Below the pieces are notes generated by a model. The model saw only the letters and a list, made by a program, of their open reading frames with translations, did not search any database and was not told the DNA's origin. A program made the position numbers and the translations under genes. Shown one piece after another: positions 1 to 7,866 of a stretch of 42,564 nt of DNA. Position 1 is the first letter of the stretch. Each line of letters opens with the position of its first letter. The stretch is taken from positions 1 to 42,564 of IMG/VR virus record IMGVR_UViG_3300031624_000299; one strand, given 5' to 3'. This DNA is from a virus.

Positions 1-321
1 CAAGACCTGCTGATCTTCCGAGGCGAGAGTGACTGCATCATGCCTGGCGTCCTTCTGGACTCCCTGGGCGGCGAGCTTCTGCGGAGTGGGTCCACCCGAG
101 GAAGCATCGGGCCGCAGGGGGAACAGACGTATGATGTCTGGCACCGCCGATTCATCCCAGATAGCCCGGAGGCATTCCAGCTCCTTGTTCAACTGGGTCA
201 GCGTAAATCGGCATTGAGGGCACCCTTCCAGATGGCGCTCCAGATAGAGCTTGTCCGGAACGTCGTCCTCGAGCAGATATCTCTCCCACTGTTCGCTTGT
301 GGGGCATTGCCATTTCTGCAT
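1..321 (-). CDS. Putative zinc-finger anti-sigma-like protein, partial (continues past left edge)
   Basis: I translated this frame directly; it opens at an ATG at 319-321 and stays open to the window edge, giving at least 107 residues with no stop. Residues 34-41 read HLEGCPQC, the H-x3-C-x2-C signature of zf-HC2 anti-sigma zinc fingers, and an earlier Cys at residue 6 may join the site. Family knowledge: such domains sit at the N-terminus of anti-sigma factors and bind a partner sigma factor, often with a membrane segment or effector further on, which would lie outside this window. The gene starts 98 bp after a helical, possibly sigma-like gene on the same strand, which fits a sigma/anti-sigma pair. 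An AGGA motif lies 11 nt before the ATG. The C-terminal fate is unknown. Confidence 0.6.
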   Translation of the reverse strand, partial: MQKWQCPTSEQWERYLLEDDVPDKLYLERHLEGCPQCRFTLTQLNKELECLRAIWDESAVPDIIRLFPLRPDASSGGPTPQKLAAQGVQKDARHDAVTLASEDQQVL

Positions 322-419
322 ACTAGTGTCTTTCCTGCTTCACCAAAAACACGCGTAATTGTGTCCTCTAACCTTTCATTCTATATTAGTTGCAGGGAGC
401 CGTACCTGCAGATTTCAAT

Positions 420-1448
420 TTACAGATATTGTTTCCTCATCTCCTCAATGAAATCCTTTCGTACCGACTCAGCCAGGTACTCGAATCTAGTCCGCAATGT
501 CCGCCTATAGCCCTCAAGGGATAAATCCAGTCTATGCGCACGAAGATACTCATAGTAGCTTTGCGCCGGACCGCCATCCACGCAGTCAGCTACTAAGTCG
601 GATAGAGCCAGTCTAAATACTTGGACCACATCGGGGTGCAGTCTCTCGGCGGCCTGATATCGACCGAGCTTGACTTCCACATTCTGGAGCACTTGTTCGG
701 TCGCCCGGTCAATAGCTACAGACAGAAAAGGGTCACTGTGATTGCAGGGAGCTTCGTCCACAAATTGTAGGGCCTTGATCTCGCGGGTGGTTTCACGCAG
801 GGCGGAAAACAGCAGATCAACTCTAACGGCATTCTGGCATCCGAATGCTTTGACCACGGCCGACAGGATGGCAACCATCAAGTCAGCAAAACTAAGGTGG
901 TTCTGCTCTTGGCTACTTATGATCCTGATGATCTCGTCATGATTCACAGGGGGGGAATCGGCCTGAAGGTCGGGAGCATCCGTCAAGGAGACCCATTCCG
1001 GGTTGTCGATAGGGAAAGCAACCATGCGCTCATCCCGGCGTATAACTCGATGAAGACTCCTCCAAAGCCTGGCGCTCAAAGCGTCGTTCTCACCCCAACG
1101 ATGGAATAACTCTTGTGACGCGGCTTTCACGATCACGTTTCGGAACCGTAAGAACAAAGTAACATCATCAGAGTTCAGTACATCCTCAAGTGCCTTTGCA
1201 AGCGGTGCATCAGAACCTTTCTCGGTAAACAGGCCTGCGACAATGGATGTTGCCAAGTGTTCGACACAGGTCTCCTGCTGGCTAGCGGCCGCATACAGTC
1301 TGCCCCAGAGCTTATCCAGGACCATAGATGCTGCCAGCTTAACCAGTCGGCTAACCTGCATAACACTGGAGGTCCCCAGGCAATAGTGGCGGAGATACTC
1401 GGCGACCTCTGCAACGAGATCATCATCAGAGACAGCATTGTAGCTCAT
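420..1448 (-). CDS. Helical protein of unknown function, possibly sigma-factor-like
   Basis: 342 aa. The start is an ATG with AGGAGG ten bases upstream. No catalytic motif is visible and the protein looks nearly all alpha-helical. Two parts suggest, weakly, a diverged sigma-70-type protein. Residues about 96-140 are rich in aromatic and basic residues (DVTLFLRFRNVIVKAA and following), like a region 2 helix. The last 70 residues contain a possible helix-turn-helix around SYYEYLRAHRLDLSLEGYRR, like region 4. The next gene encodes a zf-HC2-like protein, which is the usual partner of an ECF-type sigma factor. That context is the main reason for the suggestion. It could equally be a regulatory or adaptor subunit of the SIR2-HerA locus upstream. 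It lies downstream of HerA in the same direction. Confidence 0.6.
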   Translation of the reverse strand: MSYNAVSDDDLVAEVAEYLRHYCLGTSSVMQVSRLVKLAASMVLDKLWGRLYAAASQQETCVEHLATSIVAGLFTEKGSDAPLAKALEDVLNSDDVTLFLRFRNVIVKAASQELFHRWGENDALSARLWRSLHRVIRRDERMVAFPIDNPEWVSLTDAPDLQADSPPVNHDEIIRIISSQEQNHLSFADLMVAILSAVVKAFGCQNAVRVDLLFSALRETTREIKALQFVDEAPCNHSDPFLSVAIDRATEQVLQNVEVKLGRYQAAERLHPDVVQVFRLALSDLVADCVDGGPAQSYYEYLRAHRLDLSLEGYRRTLRTRFEYLAESVRKDFIEEMRKQYL

Positions 1449-1617
1449 TGTCGCCGTGCCTCCTCATCATGTCTGTCAGCTTAGCCCCAAAAGCGCTCTC
1501 GAAAGCAGTGTCAGCACCTTTGAACCAGTACGCAATGGGATTGATGCATAGGAGTGCGCCAACGCCACTGGAATTACCGCATCCTTGTACAGGTTCGTCC
1601 GGATACGGGTCAGTCAT
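1426..1617 (-). CDS. Possible small ORF (63 aa) between HerA and the sigma-like gene
   Basis: An ATG at 1615-1617 opens 63 codons that fill most of the 215-bp gap after HerA and overlap the start of the next gene by 23 bp. The protein starts MTDPYPDEPVQGCGNSSG and carries a short hydrophobic stretch (GVGALLCINPIAYWF). It ends with LQCCL. No good Shine-Dalgarno sequence precedes the ATG, and I recognise no family. Filling the gap and overlapping its neighbour argue for a real small gene; the missing ribosome site argues against. Confidence 0.3.
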   Translation of the reverse strand: MTDPYPDEPVQGCGNSSGVGALLCINPIAYWFKGADTAFESAFGAKLTDMMRRHGDNELQCCL

Positions 1618-1663
1618 GCGCTGATCCGGTTGGTGATCGTGAATGCGGGACGAAAGCTCCTGC

Positions 1664-3880
1664 TCATTCCGCCTCACGTCCATTCTCGGGTGCACCTTGA
1701 GGCTGATCGGCGGGAGCTGGGCAGCCGGGTTGCTTACCCTCCCATCTTTCACATACGGCCTCAAAATCAGGTTGCTTCTCCTCTTGGGTCCAGCTTCGAT
1801 AGAACTTCGGGTTCTTGCTTTTTGGAACAGGGCTGGCTTCTCGCATTTCCACCAACGCTGGGGCCTGAACACACTCTCCCAATACCAGGGCGCTTCGAGG
1901 GGCGAGAGCTGGAAGTTGATCGAGAAGCTGGCCGTAGATACCGGGCACGATTTCCCGGAAATAGCGCAAATCTTCAGGATTCTGCAGACGATGAACAATG
2001 AAGCTATTGCATTGCGAGAGAACCGTTTTTGATAATTCGCTTGGACGTTGGGAAGCTACAACCAATCCCAATCCATACTTTCTGCCTTCTCGGGCGATGC
2101 GCTCAAAGACGAGCTTTGAGATGGAATCCTCCTCCGTCCTTCTTCCCTCGCGGATATAGTTCTGTGCCTCCTCAAGGACGAGAACAACTGGGTACTCCCC
2201 GCGGCCAACACCACTAACCGGATCGCTCAATCGCTGCAAGAATTCATGGATTAAACGACCAATAAGCGCAGTCACATTTTCGAGGACTTCAGAGGCGAGG
2301 AGGCTCAAATCTATGATGACAACATTGGATCGAGTAGAACCGCCTCGCTGCCTGTCGTAGAAAGGCAGTTGACCATCCGGACATGCATCAGTGCCGGTTA
2401 GTCCTGCTTCCCTCAAGCATCCTGCTCCCAGAATGTCCCGCATGAAGGTGGCGAGAGAGTGCATAACCGATGGCCACTCAGAACAAGTGGGTCCGAACAT
2501 GAATTCGAACCGGGAGTCTTCCAGTAACCGGTAAACACGCATTAGCATCGTGGAGCAATTATCCCGAGCCCGTGAAGAGCTTGCTTCGTCACGAGTCATG
2601 GCATGCTCAAGGTGCTTATATCGCAACTCATGCTTACTGAAGTATTTTGGGCAATCAGCAGAGCAGGATATTGAGCGAAAAGAAGACTGAGGAGTAGTTA
2701 CCAGGGTAGCCAATAACGAATTGAGGATGGTGTCTACGGCCTGTCTGACATCCATCACCAATGGATCGTAGTCCTTATCGTTCTTCCGCCCGGCAGTTTG
2801 CTTTACATCTTGAAATACCTTCTTGATGGAATCAGCGGTCAGGTCTGGAAAGTTGTTGATTAGATTCGCCAACGCCTCTTTGCTTTCCTCTGATTCCAGT
2901 GACCTGACGACTCCCTCGCAGATAACGCCCACTGACTGTCTATCTTGCCACTGCCCATTAGCAGCGGCCGACATTAGCCTGTGACATTCCAACAGCAAGT
3001 GTTCTCGTAAGGATACCCAGCTCGGGCCCTGGCTATCCTCTCGGGCAGAAGATAACGCGTTGAGCAAAACAGGTCTTTGAACACCGGGAGATGCCCTAAA
3101 CAAACGGACGAAATCTTCAGAATCCATGAACCAGTAAGGGATTGCGAGCTTCGCTCTTTCTGCTGGGTCAGTCGGTATATAGAGTACCTTGAAGGCAGCC
3201 TGAGCGTCTACCCACGGACCGTTGTCTTTTTGCTTTTGGAAGGCCGAACGATATTCTCCGTTCGTGTCAAGAATGATAAACCGCGTTTGCCTGACATATG
3301 CGTGTTGGATAATCGACTGAATGATGGTGGCAATGGTGCAAGACTTGCCGGAGCCGGTGCTTCCGATGATAGCGGCGTGTTTTCCGAAGAATGCGTCTGG
3401 ATCGATTTTGATGTTGTAGTCCTGGAAGACCGCGGATCGGCCAATTGGAATGGAGAACCCTGGTTCATCTGATGACACTCCATCCTGCTCGGAAGACTTG
3501 CCGAATATTGCATCGAGGTCCTTTTTTGTTGTGACAAGAACTGGCGAATCAAGAACCGGGAACAAACTGATACCCTGCCGGAATCTACCCTCGTCAATAG
3601 TGCCGATCATCGTTGCTTTCATCAACCTTCGCGAGGATGGCAATGTCACCACGGTCTTGTCGGCCTTCAACTCGCTTTCCTCTGTCAATAAAACACGTGT
3701 GACCATCGCGACGATGCGGCGGGCTCCGACAGGGATTATGATATACGAGTTAATTCGCCCGATCTCGAGCGTCCCTTCATAGGTGGATCGAGTCAGGGCC
3801 TTTAGATCACGGTTGAGTTCAACCGTCACCTGAGCTGTGTCAACCGCAACGACCCGGCCTATTTCATGGTCACTCGCCAT
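1664..3880 (-). CDS. herA: HerA-type hexameric ATPase of a SIR2-HerA defence pair
   Basis: 738 aa from the ATG at 3880 (MASDHEIG). A start 21 bp further upstream is open but overlaps SIR2 more. Residues about 5-70 form a beta-rich HAS-barrel-like N-terminus. Walker A is GSTGSGKS at 173-180, Walker B is VVLVLEEAQ at about 565-573, and a conserved ASQRP follows at 609-613, all typical of the HerA/FtsK-like family. The gap between Walker A and B is long and includes a Cys-containing insert near 400-415. HerA proteins form hexameric rings that pump or wrap DNA. In defence loci they pair with nuclease or SIR2 effectors. It overlaps the SIR2 stop by 11 bp, implying coupled translation and 1:1 assembly. 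Confidence 0.9.
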   Translation of the reverse strand: MASDHEIGRVVAVDTAQVTVELNRDLKALTRSTYEGTLEIGRINSYIIIPVGARRIVAMVTRVLLTEESELKADKTVVTLPSSRRLMKATMIGTIDEGRFRQGISLFPVLDSPVLVTTKKDLDAIFGKSSEQDGVSSDEPGFSIPIGRSAVFQDYNIKIDPDAFFGKHAAIIGSTGSGKSCTIATIIQSIIQHAYVRQTRFIILDTNGEYRSAFQKQKDNGPWVDAQAAFKVLYIPTDPAERAKLAIPYWFMDSEDFVRLFRASPGVQRPVLLNALSSAREDSQGPSWVSLREHLLLECHRLMSAAANGQWQDRQSVGVICEGVVRSLESEESKEALANLINNFPDLTADSIKKVFQDVKQTAGRKNDKDYDPLVMDVRQAVDTILNSLLATLVTTPQSSFRSISCSADCPKYFSKHELRYKHLEHAMTRDEASSSRARDNCSTMLMRVYRLLEDSRFEFMFGPTCSEWPSVMHSLATFMRDILGAGCLREAGLTGTDACPDGQLPFYDRQRGGSTRSNVVIIDLSLLASEVLENVTALIGRLIHEFLQRLSDPVSGVGRGEYPVVLVLEEAQNYIREGRRTEEDSISKLVFERIAREGRKYGLGLVVASQRPSELSKTVLSQCNSFIVHRLQNPEDLRYFREIVPGIYGQLLDQLPALAPRSALVLGECVQAPALVEMREASPVPKSKNPKFYRSWTQEEKQPDFEAVCERWEGKQPGCPAPADQPQGAPENGREAE

Positions 3881-5285
3881 TGCTCTCTTCCTCCGCATCA
3901 TCTGTCTTTCGTTGAGAAAGCAGGGAAAGGGATTTGAAGGTTTTCATTACTTTGGCGTCGATTTCCTCCTCTCTGAGGTCTGGCAACAGCTTCATGACGA
4001 AATTCTCGAATGTTCCCAAGCCCCGGCCCTTCACAATCCAAACTCGTTCATCTTCGAGTCTTTCTAATTCCGACACGAAATCGCTGTTGGGATCGGGGTC
4101 TACAACAACGAGAGTAAAGCTCGGGATGGCAAGCGCCTGTCGGATCAATGCGTTGACGTGATCATCGCCAAAGCCATACCCGATTACAATAAGTGCTGAC
4201 TGCGGCTGTGCAATCGCGTTTCCCAGTCTACGAAATAGCTCAGAATATGGCATGTCCAGCGCCTGCCCGTACTTCATCGGCGATGGATAGATCAGGACAT
4301 CGTCTGATTGGCAGTCTTGGTTATAGAATGTCGCATAAAGGCCAAAAGGATTCTCCCAATTCGGTTCGCAGCGATGCCATGTGATGGAACCATGAAGTTT
4401 GTACAGATGGAGTGCCCGATCAAGTCGGTGAACCCGCCCTTCTGTAGTCTGCGCCGGAAAATAGAAGTCTATGTCGTAAGACTCCGGTCTGAAAACACGA
4501 CGAAGCGTGCCGACAAACCCATCGACAAGAACAGCTCCTTCGGCATCTCCGGCTTGTTCAATGAGCGTGTCATAGTTGAGTGTAAAAAGGTTCACCCGTC
4601 GCAGGTTGAGTGGTCGGGTGAGGACCTTCTTGATGAATTTCCTATGATGCCGAAGAGGCTCAGTCAAGCCAGACTTGGGCAGGTTGAGGAGGATTGTTAG
4701 AGAGCTGGTTATCTCCTTGATCAGACGGGCCAAATCGCTCTTGACGATTGATAGCTCGGTGCCACCTGTCAATTGCAGCGTTTCAGTCGCATCAAGCATT
4801 CCGGCATGCCATGTATGTAACTGACTGAGACAGGCTTCAAGGTTCAAATCAATGCCGGGAACGTCCTTTTCCTCGGTCGACTGGAAGAGCATAGAACGGG
4901 TGTTAAACGAGAAGTCGCCGTGTGAAAGAACTGAGGTGATCTTGTAAAAAAGTATAATCCAGCCAGGAACTGTCGTGTCCTTCTGTTCCTCGCTTGCCTT
5001 GTCGAGAAGCGCTTTCTCAAGGGGCTTCGGTATATTGGCAAGAGATACACCACCGACAGGTAGGGACGCACCGGCCCCGAGCAGGAAGGAGACATTGTCG
5101 GTTTTGATTATTGTGCCGAACCGGACGCGCATTTCCTTGAGGAACTCATTGAGCGCTTTCTGAGCCTTTTCTTCGTTTTCAGTGTTCTCAGGATCAGCGC
5201 TCAAGATGCCATGCACGTGCCGTTCTATGACATCTTCCTTGCCAATGCATATCTGATAATCAGACAAGTGGAAGGTCTCGCTCAT
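3870..5285 (-). CDS. SIR2-family effector of a SIR2-HerA defence pair
   Basis: 471 aa from ATG 5285, preceded by AGGAGG eight bases upstream and overlapping the previous stop as ATGA. SIR2_2-type motifs are visible: FLLGAGAS at 67-74 (NAD phosphate loop), TLNYD at 235-239 with the catalytic-type Asn237, and KLHGSITW at 296-303 with His298. A Rossmann-like C-terminal strand set follows (ALIVIGYGFGDDHVN). Defence SIR2 proteins usually hydrolyse NAD+ when phage infection is sensed, causing abortive infection, though nuclease activity has also been reported for HerA-linked forms. The following HerA gene overlaps by 11 bp. The first 50 residues are helical and not part of the sirtuin fold, possibly a HerA-docking segment (inference). 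Confidence 0.88.
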   Translation of the reverse strand: MSETFHLSDYQICIGKEDVIERHVHGILSADPENTENEEKAQKALNEFLKEMRVRFGTIIKTDNVSFLLGAGASLPVGGVSLANIPKPLEKALLDKASEEQKDTTVPGWIILFYKITSVLSHGDFSFNTRSMLFQSTEEKDVPGIDLNLEACLSQLHTWHAGMLDATETLQLTGGTELSIVKSDLARLIKEITSSLTILLNLPKSGLTEPLRHHRKFIKKVLTRPLNLRRVNLFTLNYDTLIEQAGDAEGAVLVDGFVGTLRRVFRPESYDIDFYFPAQTTEGRVHRLDRALHLYKLHGSITWHRCEPNWENPFGLYATFYNQDCQSDDVLIYPSPMKYGQALDMPYSELFRRLGNAIAQPQSALIVIGYGFGDDHVNALIRQALAIPSFTLVVVDPDPNSDFVSELERLEDERVWIVKGRGLGTFENFVMKLLPDLREEEIDAKVMKTFKSLSLLSQRKTDDAEEESNGE

Positions 5286-5563
5286 CTCCCTTCCCTCCTT
5301 CCTCTCGTTATAAGCTCCCACAGCAGGTCCAGATCGTCGTTGAGAAGTTGGAGGGATACGCTTGCCCCTCCGGCAAAGGGCTCAACAAAGACCTTGGGGC
5401 AAAGTAAATTCAAAGGAAGAACTTCCGCGACGTAGCCCGCCAAGCGCCTCTTCGCTCCAAGATAACGAAGCGGTGAGAGGATTGATGCCTCCCGGCAGGA
5501 AAACGGCTTCTTCGCTAAAGCACTTTCTATGGACCTTGTGCCTTTTCCTTCACCACTCTGCAT
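5282..5563 (-). pseudogene. Truncated Dam-like (D12 class) adenine methylase, N-terminal fragment
   Basis: 93 codons from ATG 5563 to a TGA that overlaps the SIR2 start. Residues about 28-78 match the start of D12-class adenine methylases: SPLRYLGAKRRLAGYVAEV is the usual SPLRYPGGKxRL motif, and FVEPFAGGASVSLQLLNDD is the AdoMet-binding FxGG motif. After LLNDD the frame runs into 15 unrelated residues and stops. The target-recognition region and the catalytic DPPY motif are absent, so it cannot methylate. Full members are near 270-330 aa, so roughly 200 or more residues are gone, most simply by an internal deletion. The reading frame and the start/stop overlap with SIR2 survive, so it may now serve as a translational leader for SIR2. 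Confidence 0.75.
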
Positions 5564-5567
5564 CTTA

Positions 5568-5711
5568 CTAAAGCTCCCCCTTGAATGCCTTGTCCAATAT
5601 AGATGGGAGCATGGCGCCGAGTTCGACTTCGGCTTCATGTTGCGTGGTGAGCATCTGGCGGATTTCCGCCCGAAATCGGTGGAACCCATCCTTGCTTGTT
5701 GATAGAGACAC
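5568..5711 (-). pseudogene. Orphan C-terminus of HsdS specificity subunit (47 codons)
   Basis: This frame is not an obvious long ORF but its end, LGAMLPSILDKAFKGEL, is the characteristic C-terminus of HsdS. It opens at a GTG (5709-5711) with AAGGAG seven bases upstream, so it may still be translated as a 47-aa peptide. The body is a helix (FHRFRAEIRQMLTTQHEAEVEL) like the conserved HsdS spacer. It lies 22 bp after the HsdM-S fusion and 4 bp before the Dam fragment. The simplest reading is that the second half of an S gene was deleted, leaving its tail. An alternative is a functional split piece that completes the HsdS helical bundle. Confidence 0.65.
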
Positions 5712-5733
5712 TCACCATCTCCTTTTGCCGCGT

Positions 5734-7857
5734 CTACTCGAACACATAGTTGGCGATGGCTGCGGTGGCATGATCTGCGAACCTGGCTGCATCGCGAATG
5801 GCATCCACCGCAGACCGTGTGACCCGAAGTAAGGCCACTGCCTCCTTCTGAATGCTCAATGAAGGCACGGGAACAGACTCCGCCAGAAAGAGATCCTCCT
5901 TGAGCCTCTTGCGATTAGTTGTACCCCGGCTCGATCTTGTACATGCCTCCAATAACTGCTCAGAGCTTAGAAGAAGCGCGAGGAATTCTGGCTCAACAAC
6001 AGACGCATCAATGTCAAACAAGGGGAAGTCCTGTGTCACCAAACCGCCGTCAAGTTCAGGAGGCACGATCCCGAAGGCTCCGTTTCGAGCGTCAATACGG
6101 CTCATGATCAGCTGGCCAGCGGCGGCGATAAACTGAGGACGGGTCCGAATATCACGCCCGGGCAATACCTGCCGAAGGACAATGCCTTTCCCGTAAAGCT
6201 TCACCGTGATCTGCTTGTAGTCCAAATCAGCGACCACAGTGACTTCGTTTTTGGCTCTACGAAGAAAGGAGCCAAGGCGGGTTCGAGTCGACCGACCGTT
6301 TAGCAAAGGCTCCAGTTCCTTGGCCTTGTCAACAAGTTCGCTCAGTGAAGCATTAGCTCTATCCAACGGATGTTTTATCGCGGCCACGATTGCCGTTGGA
6401 CCAGCGAACTCGTTCTCGCTACGGTGTGGATTCCTGAAGTCAAGGGAGTACTGGCGTGCGGCAACATCATTCTTTTGCACATACCACGCTGCCTCTGTTT
6501 CACCTCGGTCCTTCCACCACTCTAAAGCTGGCACCAATTCCTCAAGCCTGAGGGCGTAAGTTCTGGTATAGCACGGATTACGCATAAGGCGTCGCTCGGG
6601 AGGAACCTCGTGCTGGTAGAACCATATACCTGTGGTAGGCTGAGAGCGGTCGAAGAACAGCAGATTGGTCTGGATGTCAGAATATGGCTCAAAGACCCCT
6701 TTGGGCAACCGCACAATGGTGTGCAGGTTGAAATCGTCGACGAGTTCCTGGCGAATACGCTGGGTAATACCATCATCCCCCAAGACGCTTTCTGGCACAA
6801 CCACGGCCGCGCGACCAGACCTCGGCCCGCGCTTTAGCTTGCGCATGATGAGTTGGAGGAAGAGCAGCGCGGTCTCGGTGGTCTGCCTGTCCTCCGGAAA
6901 GTTGTTCAGGATTCCACGCTCCTCCTCACCACCGAACGGTGGATTGGTGAGAATCACATCAACTCGGTCACGGTCTCCAATCTCATTTAGCGGGAAGCGC
7001 AGGCTGTTCTCGGGGTCGATCTGTGGGGCTTCAAGACCGTGCAGGAGCAGGTTCATTTGGCAGAGCAGGTACGGCAGGGGCTTTGCTTCACCGCCGAAGA
7101 TGGACCGTTCCTGAAGAACCTTTCGGTCCTCAACGGTCTTAACCTGCTTGCTCAGGTGGTTGAACGCCTCAACGAGGAAGCCGCCTGTCCCGCAGGCCGG
7201 GTCAAGAATGGTCTCTCCCAGGCGCGGATTCACGGCCTCGACCATGAACCGGACGACGGGGCGGGGCGTATAGAACTCGCCGGAGTCTCCAGCCGCGTCG
7301 CGCATCTCGCGTAGCATGGATTCGTAGAGGTGGCCTAGGGTGAACAGTTCGTCCTGGGCATCGAAGTGAATGGAGTTCACCGAGTTTATCACGTCTCGCA
7401 ACAGGTAGCCGGACTGCATGCGGTTCGTCAGACGGCTGAATACGCTGGCGATCACGCGCTTCCGGCTCGTGGGTCCGTTGTGCAGGCCGCTCAGGTAAGC
7501 GAAGAGCCCCGGTCCCTTGGAGCCATCCGGGCGGGTGGCCTCCTCTTGATTGATGAAAGCGATCAATTCGGGGCCTGTGATTCCATTCTCCTGCGCCGCC
7601 CAGTCGCGCCATCGGTACGCCGGCTCGATAGTCGGGCGGTACTTCACGCGGCGCATCTTGGCGCGCGATTCCTCAATCTGCTCCAAGTCGTCGAGGAACT
7701 TGAGGAACATGATCCACGTCACCAGCGGAAGGCGGTCCAAGTCGCCCGAAAGACCCTTGTCCTTCCGCATGACCTTGCGGCAGGACTTAATGACGTTGCC
7801 GAGCCGTTCGGCTGTCGTCTTGGGTTGTTCCTTCTTCTCTGTGCGTTTCTTGGCCAT
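5734..7857 (-). CDS. hsdM: Type I modification methylase fused to a half specificity subunit (HsdM-S)
   Basis: 707 aa. Residues 15-165 are the helical HsdM N-terminus. AdoMet motif I is DPACGTGG at 219-226 and the adenine-methylase motif IV is NPPFGG at 305-310, so it should make N6-methyladenine. HsdM normally ends near residue 500. Here another 200 residues follow, with an HsdS-like target-recognition plus conserved helix region (about 515-707, ending in a SIQKEAVALLRVTRSAVDAI helix). Only one recognition domain is present, whereas HsdS has two. Such half-S fusions can dimerise to read a palindromic bipartite site. It is 9 bp after hsdR. Family assignment is firm; the quaternary arrangement is inference. 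Confidence 0.92.
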   Translation of the reverse strand: MAKKRTEKKEQPKTTAERLGNVIKSCRKVMRKDKGLSGDLDRLPLVTWIMFLKFLDDLEQIEESRAKMRRVKYRPTIEPAYRWRDWAAQENGITGPELIAFINQEEATRPDGSKGPGLFAYLSGLHNGPTSRKRVIASVFSRLTNRMQSGYLLRDVINSVNSIHFDAQDELFTLGHLYESMLREMRDAAGDSGEFYTPRPVVRFMVEAVNPRLGETILDPACGTGGFLVEAFNHLSKQVKTVEDRKVLQERSIFGGEAKPLPYLLCQMNLLLHGLEAPQIDPENSLRFPLNEIGDRDRVDVILTNPPFGGEEERGILNNFPEDRQTTETALLFLQLIMRKLKRGPRSGRAAVVVPESVLGDDGITQRIRQELVDDFNLHTIVRLPKGVFEPYSDIQTNLLFFDRSQPTTGIWFYQHEVPPERRLMRNPCYTRTYALRLEELVPALEWWKDRGETEAAWYVQKNDVAARQYSLDFRNPHRSENEFAGPTAIVAAIKHPLDRANASLSELVDKAKELEPLLNGRSTRTRLGSFLRRAKNEVTVVADLDYKQITVKLYGKGIVLRQVLPGRDIRTRPQFIAAAGQLIMSRIDARNGAFGIVPPELDGGLVTQDFPLFDIDASVVEPEFLALLLSSEQLLEACTRSSRGTTNRKRLKEDLFLAESVPVPSLSIQKEAVALLRVTRSAVDAIRDAARFADHATAAIANYVFE

Positions 7858-7866
7858 CTGCTTTCC

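Noticed and set aside
391-410. Hairpin TGCAGG/CCTGCA as a terminator after the 342-aa gene
   Set aside because: The stem is only 6 bp with an 8-base loop and there is no T run after it on the minus strand, so it is likely chance.
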